Assembly (NCBI GenBank): GCA_029254375.1
Contig: JAQWXR010000021.1
Span: forward strand, 1-64,000
Reading direction: 5' to 3'
DNA: 64,000 bases
DNA from: Schleiferiaceae bacterium
Lineage (GTDB): Bacteria; Bacteroidota; Bacteroidia; Flavobacteriales; Schleiferiaceae
The translations under genes were made by a program, and so were the position numbers. This document shows, in pieces, positions 17,803 through 25,764 of this stretch. The notes below the pieces were generated by a model that searched no databases, was not told where the DNA came from, and saw nothing but the letters and a program-made list of their open reading frames with translations. Each line of letters starts with the position of its first letter. Position 1 is the first letter of the stretch.

Positions 17803-17810
17803 TATCTTTG
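17803..17810 (+). promoter_or_regulatory. -7 promoter element for the T9SS surface-protein operon
   Basis: TATCTTTG fits TAnnTTTG, 27 bases before the ATG at 17838. No TTG lies in the -33 window. The 159 bases upstream (17644-17802) hold no gene or RNA that I recognise. Confidence 0.45.
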
Positions 17811-17837
17811 ACCGTTATTAATAAAAGCACATTGCTC

Positions 17838-19901
17838 ATGGCAATATTCCGCCGTTTCTTTCTTGCACTGCTATTTGGTTTCCCATTGATGTCGGGGGCT
17901 CAAACACTCGACTTGGTGCAAGCCCCAAACCTGTCCAAGTGTACCGGAGACTCCTTGCGTCTCACCATGACCATTGGAGCCCCGGGAATGGCTGTCTCAA
18001 ATGATTATTTTGTTTTACTCGCTCCAGGAATGAAAGCGGCTTTCACCCAAGCGTCTAGTGATACCTTGGAAATTGTTAAATGGCAATCAATCACACCTGC
18101 CCCCACGGGAACCGTAGCAGATTCGATTTCTGCGGGGGTTAAGTATGCTTGGGTAGTCATTCCTGTGACCATTACGACAAATAACTTCTACAGCCTGGCC
18201 GTCCGCTCCACAAGTCCAATTCTTTGGTCCGATACGATTCAGATGACGGTGAACGTTTCGCCTGAAGTGACGATTGATTCCATCATCGGTGGTTTTGAGA
18301 ACCTTTACAGTGGTGGCCCAGATTGGGGGATGTGTGACGGGGATACCATTGTGCTTTATGCCTCAAAGGGTCTGGATAGTTATGTCTGGACCAATGGGGG
18401 TAGTGCCATTGCGGGTGCTTCGTGGGATTCATTACTAGTTTTTGCCAGCGGCACCTATGGCGTCACCGGTTCTTCTGGAAACTGTGACGTCATGAGCGTC
18501 GACACCATCATCAACATCTTTAGTCCTCAAACGACCATTACACACGTCGCCACAGGGATGTTTAGCCTAACCGTCCTGGACAAAGACAGCCAGGTAGATT
18601 CCTTAGCCTTCTGTGAAACGGAGTCGATCACTTTGCGCGGTCCAAGCACATTTGCCCCGGGTACCAGCCTTGCCTACCAATGGGTAAAAGATTCCATTGA
18701 TCAGTTTGGCCAAACATTAAAAGTGACGATTAATGGCGCAACCAACCGTGACTTTACCACCAATTCCTCTGGCTTGTATTCTTTGGTGACATCATGGTTC
18801 CCGGGAGGATGCCCGGATACGAGCTACAGTGTAGAATTATTTGTTGACACGGTTCCGGATACCTTCATTGAAAACATCATGTGGTCGTGGCAAAGCGCCG
18901 CCTCCTTGGATATCTGTCCTGGTGACTCCACTTTGTTGCGAAGCAACGCAACAAGCTTGACGAATGATTGGACATTCCAATGGGAAGTTAAATACCCAAT
19001 TAGCACAGGTACTTGGCAAGCAATACCAGGAGAAGACCAATCAGATCTCATCGTAGACACTGCCCTTTTCCTAGGTTCGGGGCAGTACCGTTTGGTCATT
19101 AATAGCGAAAGTTGTGACTTTACTACAGCGCCGTTACAAGTCAATGTCATCCCACTTCCCACTGTGAACGTAGCGCCCAAGGATAGTCTGGCTTTATGTG
19201 CTGGTGATTCAGTCCTTATCGGAGCTACAGGCAACGGTTTAAGTTATCAATGGACCTGGAGCACTGGATCCTACTCAGGAATCTCTTTCTATGCCAAGGA
19301 CCCAGGCACCTATGTAGTGGAGGCCACCGGCCCCAACAATTGTTCAAGCTTTGACACGCTTCAAATCACGCAAATTGTGGTGACGCCCAATGCGGGACCA
19401 GATCAAGTGATCATGCCAGGTGATGTCGTACAACTCAACGCTACAGGTGGCTTGCAGTACTATTGGTATGCGGACAAACCGGCTTACTTCAGTGATCCGT
19501 ATAATCCATCTGCTCAAACCCGTCCTACCCAGGATACTACTTGGTATTATGTGGAGGTGCGGAGCGCACTGGGATGTTTTGGAATTGACTCCATGATGGT
19601 GGTTCAGTTTAATCCGGCAACCCTCTTACCTAACATCACCAATGTTATGAATGTCATTACACCGAACGGTGATGGGTTTAATGACGTGTTTGACATGTCA
19701 GAAGTCGTTCAATCCGACTCCTGTGATATTGTTATTCTTGATCGTTGGGGATCCAAAGTCTACGACCAAGACCGCTACATAAGTGGTTGGGACGGACGAA
19801 ATACAGGCGGGGATCCGCTACCTGACGGAACATATTATTACTTGCTGCTGTGCGATGGGGAACCTCGTTACCGTGGCGCCATTACTGTTATTCGCAATTA
19901 A
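17838..19901 (+). CDS. Secreted T9SS surface protein with repeated Ig-like units and type-B sorting domain
   Basis: 687 residues from ATG 17838, which begins a signal peptide (MAIFRRFFLALLFGFPLMSGAQ). The mature part repeats an Ig/PKD-like unit with the pattern C-x-GDS-xx-L ... YQW; I count about five (starting CTGDSLRL, CDGDTIVL, CETESITL, CPGDSTLL, CAGDSVLI) plus a variant PGDVVQLNATGG unit. Residues 601-687 are a CHU_C/gliding-associated type-B C-terminal domain (TPNGDGFNDVF, DRWGSKVYD, LPDGTYYYLL). Type-B CTDs direct export by T9SS and depend on a PorP/SprF partner, and such a gene follows after 13 bases. Function is probably adhesive or structural; no enzyme domain is seen. Confidence 0.88.
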   Translation: MAIFRRFFLALLFGFPLMSGAQTLDLVQAPNLSKCTGDSLRLTMTIGAPGMAVSNDYFVLLAPGMKAAFTQASSDTLEIVKWQSITPAPTGTVADSISAGVKYAWVVIPVTITTNNFYSLAVRSTSPILWSDTIQMTVNVSPEVTIDSIIGGFENLYSGGPDWGMCDGDTIVLYASKGLDSYVWTNGGSAIAGASWDSLLVFASGTYGVTGSSGNCDVMSVDTIINIFSPQTTITHVATGMFSLTVLDKDSQVDSLAFCETESITLRGPSTFAPGTSLAYQWVKDSIDQFGQTLKVTINGATNRDFTTNSSGLYSLVTSWFPGGCPDTSYSVELFVDTVPDTFIENIMWSWQSAASLDICPGDSTLLRSNATSLTNDWTFQWEVKYPISTGTWQAIPGEDQSDLIVDTALFLGSGQYRLVINSESCDFTTAPLQVNVIPLPTVNVAPKDSLALCAGDSVLIGATGNGLSYQWTWSTGSYSGISFYAKDPGTYVVEATGPNNCSSFDTLQITQIVVTPNAGPDQVIMPGDVVQLNATGGLQYYWYADKPAYFSDPYNPSAQTRPTQDTTWYYVEVRSALGCFGIDSMMVVQFNPATLLPNITNVMNVITPNGDGFNDVFDMSEVVQSDSCDIVILDRWGSKVYDQDRYISGWDGRNTGGDPLPDGTYYYLLLCDGEPRYRGAITVIRN

Positions 19902-19914
19902 CCGCATCTGATCC

Positions 19915-21417
19915 ATGAAAAAGACTTTCCTACTTGTTTTTACTTTGGGTAGCATCCTGGCACAAGGCCAGCAGCTTCCCTTGTATGCGAATTACTTCTT
20001 CGCCCCTCAAATGACCAATCCAGCGGCCTCAGGAGCGAATGGATTTAGTGAATTGACTACGATGCACCGCCAACAGTGGCAGGGTATGGAAGGCGCTCCT
20101 GAAACATCGGCTCTGGTATTTAATGGTGCCATGAATAAAGAGCGCATTGGTTATTCCGTCTATGCCTTCACCGACAAGACGGATATTGTGAGTCGTTCAG
20201 GCATTTACGGCAACTATGCCTACCATGCTCAACTTTCAGAAAACTCAGCTTTAAGCATGGGTGTTGGTGTGGGCTATGTGAACAATGCATTTGATATGGC
20301 CTCGGTTCGAGTCAAAAATGAAGGAGATCCCTTCTTGTTCCCTGCCAACCAAAATGGAACACTGGACATGACCCTCGGGGTCAATTTGCGTGTCGCAGAT
20401 TTCAACTTGGGTCTGAGTGTGCCTCAGTTGCTCAACCCAACCATCACTTACAGTAATAACTATGATGGTCCGGTGGCATACCATCTCATTCGTCACTATG
20501 TGGCACGAACGCAGTACGATATCAATATTCAAAAAGATCGCATGGTCCTTTCTCCGATGGTCACGGTCCGTGCGGCCGCGTTTGTCAAGCCTCAGGTGGA
20601 TGCAGGCTTATTGTTTGATATGAAGGAATATGGATACCTCGGTGCGATGTACCGTTCAAATTATGCGGCGACGATCAATGCTGGCGTGCATTTGACGCCG
20701 GTCCTTTCGTTGGGCTATGCCCATGAGTTTAGCACAAATACCTACGCATCTTATTTGGGAATGTCGAATGAATTTATTCTTTCATACAAGTTTGGCGACA
20801 ACAACCGTAACGAGCGAATGGAATCCGAAATCAAACGCCTCAAGGACAAGCAACGTCAATCCAGTCAAGAAACTGAAAAACTATTGAATGAGCGTTTCGA
20901 AGAGTTTAAAGAGGAGCTCGGTGCGGCGCAAGTGGCTGAATTGGAAAAGCAGAAGGAAGCCCTCAAGGCCGAAGGAATGCAGATGCAAGAAGCCGGTGCC
21001 CAAAACGGTGGCTTACGTGGAAATCAGAACGGCAACCAAGGCGGGGGCAATAATGATGGATTCGCTGACAGTGGCTCGTGGGATCAAGGTGCTGCTTCAA
21101 AGAATAATGACGGTGCAATCAACAATGATGGAGCGATTAAGGGCTACCGCAATGATGAATACGCCAATAACGTGGCTCCTGGTTCTTCAGGCTACTATGT
21201 AACGGCGGGTGTTTATGGCGAATCAATCAATGCGGAACGCATGGCGAGCAGCCTATCGAAGAAAGGCATTTCAGCCAAGGTATTCCGCGATAACCGCAAC
21301 AATATGTTCTACGTTTATCTGCTTAAGTTCCGCAACTATGAAGGAGCCGATCGTGCTAAGAGTTCAGGCCTCAATGGCCAGTATTCTGGTAAACTTTGGA
21401 TCAAGGTGGTTGAGTAA
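19915..21417 (+). CDS. PorP/SprF-family outer-membrane protein fused to a SPOR domain
   Basis: 500 residues. A signal peptide (MKKTFLLVFTLGSILAQGQ) is followed by the PorP/SprF start QLPLYANYFFAPQMTNPAASG and a barrel region to about residue 300. Then come a charged coiled coil (about 303-355, rich in Glu, Lys and Gln), a Gly/Asn-rich linker (about 360-422), and a C-terminal SPOR domain at 427-498 (YYVTAGVYGE, then FYVYLLKFRNYEGA). PorP/SprF proteins serve export and surface attachment of type-B CTD cargo; SPOR domains bind denuded peptidoglycan glycans. The fusion could anchor an outer-membrane secretion partner to the cell wall. It overlaps the next start by one base (TAATG). Confidence 0.9.
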   Translation: MKKTFLLVFTLGSILAQGQQLPLYANYFFAPQMTNPAASGANGFSELTTMHRQQWQGMEGAPETSALVFNGAMNKERIGYSVYAFTDKTDIVSRSGIYGNYAYHAQLSENSALSMGVGVGYVNNAFDMASVRVKNEGDPFLFPANQNGTLDMTLGVNLRVADFNLGLSVPQLLNPTITYSNNYDGPVAYHLIRHYVARTQYDINIQKDRMVLSPMVTVRAAAFVKPQVDAGLLFDMKEYGYLGAMYRSNYAATINAGVHLTPVLSLGYAHEFSTNTYASYLGMSNEFILSYKFGDNNRNERMESEIKRLKDKQRQSSQETEKLLNERFEEFKEELGAAQVAELEKQKEALKAEGMQMQEAGAQNGGLRGNQNGNQGGGNNDGFADSGSWDQGAASKNNDGAINNDGAIKGYRNDEYANNVAPGSSGYYVTAGVYGESINAERMASSLSKKGISAKVFRDNRNNMFYVYLLKFRNYEGADRAKSSGLNGQYSGKLWIKVVE

Positions 21418-23318
21418 TGCGTAGACTCTTAGCAATTATTGTTCTGACCTCTGGTCTTTTATGGACGAGCCAAAGCGCATCCGCAGCGCATCTAGTAGGC
21501 GGTGAGATTACCTACGCGTGCAATGGAAGCAATAGCTATACCATAAAGCTTCGTATCTACCGCGATTGCAATAGTGGCGGGGCGCAATTTGACAACACGG
21601 TAACCTTTACCATTTTTGATAATACAGGAGCTCAGCTATTCAATCCAACGGTCAACAAAAGCCCGACCGTTAGCGTTCCGGTGGGAACAGGGAATCCCTG
21701 TTTGATATCCCCTCCGAACATCTGTACGGAGTATGCGGATTATGTGCATACCATGACCCTACCCGCACGGGTTGGAGGGTATACCATTTCCTATCAACGC
21801 TGCTGCCGCAATGCAACGATTTCAAACATCGCGGCCAGTGGTAAGGGGAACACGTATACCGTGCAGATTCCATCCATGGATAATTGCAATAGCTCTCCGG
21901 AATTCACGACAGTGCCTCCGATTCTTCTCTGCTTGAACGATGTTCAAAACATTAATTCCTCTGCGACAGATGCTGATGGAGATTCGATGTTTTACGAGTT
22001 TTGTGACATTTTGAATGGTGGGTCGAGTGGAAATGCCTCCCCTAACCCAGCTGCGGCACCACCGTATACTTCTATCCCTTTCATTGCGCCTCAATCAAGT
22101 ACTAGCCCTATCCCGGGGAATCCAGCCTTGATTATCAATTCTAGCACGGGGTATATCACCGGTGTCGCCAATACTACGGGTCAATACGTGGTGGGTATAT
22201 GTGTCAGTGAATACCGAAATGGGGCCCTTTTGTCGACGGTTCGCCGTGACTATCAATTCAACATTACCAATTGTGTGAGTAATGTCGTAGCGGATATGCT
22301 TACCCAAATTGAAAAGCCAAGTTTACTCTGTGGAGGACGAACCATGGCATTTCAAGCTCAAACGGGTGGTGCGATTTCCTACTTCTGGGATTTTGGCGAT
22401 ACCACGACGGCGCAAGACACAAGTTCTTCCCCGTCTCCCTCATGGACCTATCCTGATACTGGAGAATATACCATCATGTTGGTCATCAACCCTGGGCTTG
22501 TTTGTACGGATACGGTGTTTGAGTCATTCCATATTTACGACGCACCGGACTACGTCATTGCATATGATGGCCAAACGTGCTTCGAAGCACAGGACATTAG
22601 CTTTTATGCGAGTGGAAGCACCCCAAGTGACGCCAGCTTCTCCTGGGATTTTGGAAACCTAGCGAATGTCTTCGGGGCAACAGGAGATACCGTTGAACAC
22701 GTGAGCTGGTCTCAGCCGGGCAAGTACCCTGTGCGATTAATCGTTTTCTCGAATACATGTCCGGATACCACATATGATACCATGAATGTGGTACAGTGGT
22801 CTCTTCCAGTATTTGCTGGAAATGATACGGTGATTGCTCGAGGTGATACGGCCTATTTGAATGTTACTTCTGGTGCTGCCTACCGTTGGTTTGCAGATAA
22901 GCCTGTCTACTTCAACAATTACCGTCAACAGGATCCTCATACCTGGACCTATCAGGATTCAACGACCTTTTATGTGATTGTCACCAATTCAGTAGGCTGT
23001 CAAGGTATCGATACGGTATTCGTGTATTATTCGCCGGATCAAACGATTCCAGACCTTAGCAATGTTCAGAATGCCATGACGCCAAATGGGGATGGGATGA
23101 ACGATGTTTTGGATTTGTCTGAAGTCACCTTTGATGATCAGTGTACCCTACGCGTGCTTAATCGATGGGGTGGCCAAGTCTACAGCCAGGAAAATTATGA
23201 TGACACTTGGGGAGGTACCAATATCAATGGTAACCCTTTGCCTCCTGGTACGTATTACATCTTATTGCATTGCGATAAAGAACTTCGCTATGGAGGTCCT
23301 GTCACGATTATTCGCTAA
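21417..23318 (+). CDS. Secreted PKD-domain T9SS surface protein with type-B sorting domain
   Basis: 633 residues with a signal peptide (RRLLAIIVLTSGLLWTSQSASA). The N-terminal 280 or so residues start with AHLVGGEITYACNG and YRDCNSGG, a family of large Bacteroidota surface proteins. Two PKD-like units follow (FWDFGDTTTAQDTSS with TYPDTGEYTIMLVI; SWDFGNLANVFG with WSQPGKYPVRLIV). An Ig-like unit and a type-B CTD at 547-633 (MTPNGDGMNDVLDLSE, NRWGGQVYS, LPPGTYYILL) close the protein. The last 165 residues or so resemble the end of the first cargo gene of this operon. It is translationally coupled to the PorP-SPOR gene and is probably its T9SS substrate. Confidence 0.88.
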   Translation: MRRLLAIIVLTSGLLWTSQSASAAHLVGGEITYACNGSNSYTIKLRIYRDCNSGGAQFDNTVTFTIFDNTGAQLFNPTVNKSPTVSVPVGTGNPCLISPPNICTEYADYVHTMTLPARVGGYTISYQRCCRNATISNIAASGKGNTYTVQIPSMDNCNSSPEFTTVPPILLCLNDVQNINSSATDADGDSMFYEFCDILNGGSSGNASPNPAAAPPYTSIPFIAPQSSTSPIPGNPALIINSSTGYITGVANTTGQYVVGICVSEYRNGALLSTVRRDYQFNITNCVSNVVADMLTQIEKPSLLCGGRTMAFQAQTGGAISYFWDFGDTTTAQDTSSSPSPSWTYPDTGEYTIMLVINPGLVCTDTVFESFHIYDAPDYVIAYDGQTCFEAQDISFYASGSTPSDASFSWDFGNLANVFGATGDTVEHVSWSQPGKYPVRLIVFSNTCPDTTYDTMNVVQWSLPVFAGNDTVIARGDTAYLNVTSGAAYRWFADKPVYFNNYRQQDPHTWTYQDSTTFYVIVTNSVGCQGIDTVFVYYSPDQTIPDLSNVQNAMTPNGDGMNDVLDLSEVTFDDQCTLRVLNRWGGQVYSQENYDDTWGGTNINGNPLPPGTYYILLHCDKELRYGGPVTIIR

Positions 23319-23343
23319 GAGTATTACGTGCTAGAGATGTATC

Positions 23344-23378
23344 AAAAAAAAGCCCGGTCGTATCGACCGGGCTTTTTT
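23344..23378. terminator. Bidirectional intrinsic terminator between the T9SS operon and dnaJ
   Basis: AGCCCGGTCG (to 23360), loop TAT, CGACCGGGCT (from 23364): a perfect stem flanked by A and T runs, so it can end transcription from both converging sides. Confidence 0.92.
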
Positions 23379-23413
23379 ATACGTAAAAACCGATTGAGGT
23401 TGGGCTCTAGCTC

Positions 23414-24526
23414 CTATTGGAACATGTCTTTTACACGATCGAAAAATCCCTTGTCGCTTTTACCTGGATTTGGCTGAAAATGATCGTTAGCTTGAAGCTT
23501 TTCGAGCATTTCTTTTTCTTCCGAGTTCAAGGATTTGGGCGTCCATACAGAGACATGGACCAAAAGATCTCCCGTCCCATAACCCTCTACGCTAGGTAAT
23601 CCCTTTCCTTTGAGTCGAAGTGTTTTTCCACTTTGAGTACCGGCCTCAATTTTCATGCGGGCCTTTCCCTGAACCGTTGGGATTTCGGCTGTAGTTCCGA
23701 GAGCCACATCTGGAAAAGATAAGTACAGGTCATAGTGCAAGTTCTGACCTTCACGCACCAGCTCGGGATGCGCTTCTTCTTCAATGCTTACGATTAAGTC
23801 CCCTGCAGGACCGCCAACAGGTCCGTGGTTGCCTTTCCCTCCAACGCGCAGTTGCATGCCATCTTGAACCCCTGCAGGGATCTTCACGCTGACCACTTCT
23901 TCAAGGCGCTCTAGACCATCGGAACCGACGCCATCAGGTCGCTTGTCGATCATTTGGCCCGAACCATTGCAGCCATGGCAAGCGGAGGCGGTCCGCATTT
24001 GGCCAAGGATAGTATTCTGTACTCGGGTGATTTGACCAGAACCGTTACACACCGTACAGGTCTTAAAAGTTAAGCCTTCGGCTGGCACGGCCCGGCGAAT
24101 TTTAATCTTCTTCTCAACACCGCCCACGATATCCTCAAGGGTGAGTTTAACACGAACTCGAAGATTTGCTCCTCGGGCTGCCCCGCCTCGGCCACCGCCG
24201 CCAAAACCGCCAAAACCACCGCCGCCAAAGATGTCTCCAAAATGACTGAAGATGTCATCCATGTTCATGCCGCCACCGCCAAAGCCACCGCCGCCGCCTG
24301 GGCCGAAAGCTTGGTGACCGAACTGGTCATACTTCTGTTTTTTCTCAACGTTAGACAAAACTTCGTAGGCTTCTGCCGCTTCTTTAAACTTGTCTTCTGC
24401 CGCAGGATCCCCAGGATTCTTATCCGGGTGGAATTGAATAGCCATCTTGCGATAGGCTTTCTTTATTTCATCGGGAGAAGAAGATTTGCTAACGCCTAGA
24501 ACTTCGTAATAATCACGCTTTGCCAT
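23414..24526 (-). CDS. dnaJ: Chaperone DnaJ lacking zinc centre I
   Basis: 370 residues from ATG 24526 (an upstream in-frame ATG at 24550 overlaps grpE and is not needed). The J domain (1-70) keeps HPD at 33-35; a long Gly/Phe-rich region follows (about 73-125), then the substrate-binding domains. Canonical DnaJ has four CxxCxGxG motifs. Only two are present, CTVCNGSG at 157-164 and CHGCNGSG at 183-190, matching motifs II and III, which build zinc centre II. Where motifs I and IV belong the protein reads AVPAEGLTF and RPDGVGSDG, so zinc centre I is gone. DnaJ stimulates DnaK and delivers unfolded clients. grpE lies one base upstream. Confidence 0.95.
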   Translation of the reverse strand: MAKRDYYEVLGVSKSSSPDEIKKAYRKMAIQFHPDKNPGDPAAEDKFKEAAEAYEVLSNVEKKQKYDQFGHQAFGPGGGGGFGGGGMNMDDIFSHFGDIFGGGGFGGFGGGGRGGAARGANLRVRVKLTLEDIVGGVEKKIKIRRAVPAEGLTFKTCTVCNGSGQITRVQNTILGQMRTASACHGCNGSGQMIDKRPDGVGSDGLERLEEVVSVKIPAGVQDGMQLRVGGKGNHGPVGGPAGDLIVSIEEEAHPELVREGQNLHYDLYLSFPDVALGTTAEIPTVQGKARMKIEAGTQSGKTLRLKGKGLPSVEGYGTGDLLVHVSVWTPKSLNSEEKEMLEKLQANDHFQPNPGKSDKGFFDRVKDMFQ

Positions 24527-24527
24527 C

Positions 24528-25079
24528 TCAAGTAGGGGATTGGTCCGCAACTACCACCTTGGCATAGCGAATGATTTTAACACCAAGGCTATATCCTTTT
24601 TCAATTTGATCGATCACCTTACCGGCCATATCGGGGCTTGGAGCGGGAATATTCGTAATGGCCTCCATTGTTTCCACATCGAACACTTTACCAATACTAG
24701 AATCCATTTCAGTGAGTCCTTCGGCTTTTAGGCTGTGCATCAATTTGGTGTAGATCAGTTCCATGCCGACGCGCTCGGGGGAATCTGCAGCGATGTTCTT
24801 TAAGGCGCGTTCAAAGTCATCCACGATGGGGAGAACTGCTTTAATAACTTTCTCATTGGCCGTAGCCATTAAATCCAAGCGCTCGCGGGCATTTCTGCGA
24901 CGGAAGTTCTCAAACTCCGCATATAAACGCAGATTCTGATCCTTCATCTCCTGGACGATTTCTTCGTGGCTTTGAGGAGCTTCCTCCGAAACCTCTGTCT
25001 CAGGATGGTTTGGACTAGAGGATTGTTCAGTGTCAGTTTCTGGTACCTCGGTTTCGTGCTTTTTGGAATCTTTTGCCAT
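24528..25079 (-). CDS. grpE: Nucleotide exchange factor GrpE
   Basis: 183 residues: an acidic, polar N-terminus (about 1-40), a long helix (about 45-85) with [18 protein letters not shown], and the C-terminal beta domain with [29 protein letters not shown]-type sequence, all typical. GrpE releases ADP from DnaK and also senses heat in several bacteria. It is co-transcribed with dnaJ, one base apart; dnaK is not in the window. A sigma-54-type promoter lies just upstream. Confidence 0.95.
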   Translation of the reverse strand: MAKDSKKHETEVPETDTEQSSSPNHPETEVSEEAPQSHEEIVQEMKDQNLRLYAEFENFRRRNARERLDLMATANEKVIKAVLPIVDDFERALKNIAADSPERVGMELIYTKLMHSLKAEGLTEMDSSIGKVFDVETMEAITNIPAPSPDMAGKVIDQIEKGYSLGVKIIRYAKVVVADQSPT

Positions 25080-25107
25080 GGTGTGAATTAACTATAGTCC
25101 CCTAAAC

Positions 25108-25122
25108 GCAAACAATCTGCCA
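25108..25122 (-). promoter_or_regulatory. Sigma-54-type promoter of grpE-dnaJ
   Basis: The minus strand reads TGGCAGATTGTTTGC, that is TGGCA-N6-TTGC with GG and GC exactly ten bases apart, the diagnostic -24/-12 spacing. The predicted transcript start is near 25096, 17 bases before the grpE ATG. The match to the consensus is seen directly; use by RpoN is inferred. Confidence 0.6.
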
Positions 25123-25148
25123 AACTGAATCAGGTGTCAGATTGGCAG
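25117..25148. repeat. Inverted repeat overlapping the grpE sigma-54 promoter
   Basis: Arms of 12 bases at 25117-25128 and 25137-25148 (CTGCCAAACTGA and TCAGATTGGCAG) match at 11 of 12 positions around an eight-base centre. The promoter-proximal arm contains the -24 half of the sigma-54 element, so a protein bound here would compete with or guide the polymerase. It lacks a T run and is not a terminator. Confidence 0.6.
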
Positions 25149-25202
25149 ACAGTAGGGAGTATGGCGCATGACAGCGCCCAAACTAGGTCGTTTTGTCCGG
25201 CC

Positions 25203-25751
25203 TTATTTCAATAATGATTTGAGGGCTGCTTCTAACTGCGCTCCGCGCAAGCCCTTTGCAATCACTTTTCCGTTTCCGTCCAATAAATAGGTCATTGGGA
25301 TAGAATTCACCCCGTAAATCGCAGCTCCCTGGGCTTTCCATCCACGAAGGTCACTCACATGGCTTGACCACACGAGACCATCTTTTTCAATGGCTTGTAC
25401 CCAGCGATCCTTGGCTTGGTCTAAACTCACGGAGTAAATTTCAAAGCCCTTTCCTGCCGTGTACTTTTTGTCTTTGTATTCATTATAAATGCGAACAACA
25501 TTTGGGTTCTCCATACGGCATGGACCACACCAGGAAGCCCAGAAGTCAATGAGTACGACTTTACCGCGTAAATCACTCAACTTTACAACATCCCCGCTGG
25601 GGTTGGGAAAAGCCAATTCAGGAGCTTGATCACCGACATTAATATTCGCCAATTGGACGCTATTCACTGGTCTAGTGCTTTCCATGGCAGGACGTCCAGC
25701 GGTCCAAACCAAGGCACTAGCGAGAAGAAGGGTAAAAACAGAGTATTTCAT
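25203..25751 (-). CDS. TlpA-like periplasmic thioredoxin-fold protein
   Basis: 182 residues from ATG 25751, which begins the signal sequence (MKYSVFTLLLASALVWTAG); the longer open frame upstream reads back into murA and is rejected. The thioredoxin-fold domain (about 50-180) has the TlpA/ResA pattern: VGDQAPELAFPNPSGDVVKLSDLRGKV, the redox motif WCGPC, and the cis-proline region SIPMTYLLDG. Such proteins reduce disulfides in the periplasm, for instance in cytochrome c assembly. It follows murA after 13 bases and is the last gene of the uvrD-DUF4290-murA transcript. Confidence 0.88.
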   Translation of the reverse strand: MKYSVFTLLLASALVWTAGRPAMESTRPVNSVQLANINVGDQAPELAFPNPSGDVVKLSDLRGKVVLIDFWASWCGPCRMENPNVVRIYNEYKDKKYTAGKGFEIYSVSLDQAKDRWVQAIEKDGLVWSSHVSDLRGWKAQGAAIYGVNSIPMTYLLDGNGKVIAKGLRGAQLEAALKSLLK

Positions 25752-25764
25752 AGTGGGGTACAAG

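Noticed and set aside
20980-21150. Gly/Asn-rich stretch in the PorP-SPOR gene as a sign of frameshift or repeat expansion
   Set aside because: The frame is continuous into a good SPOR domain, so it reads as a flexible linker.
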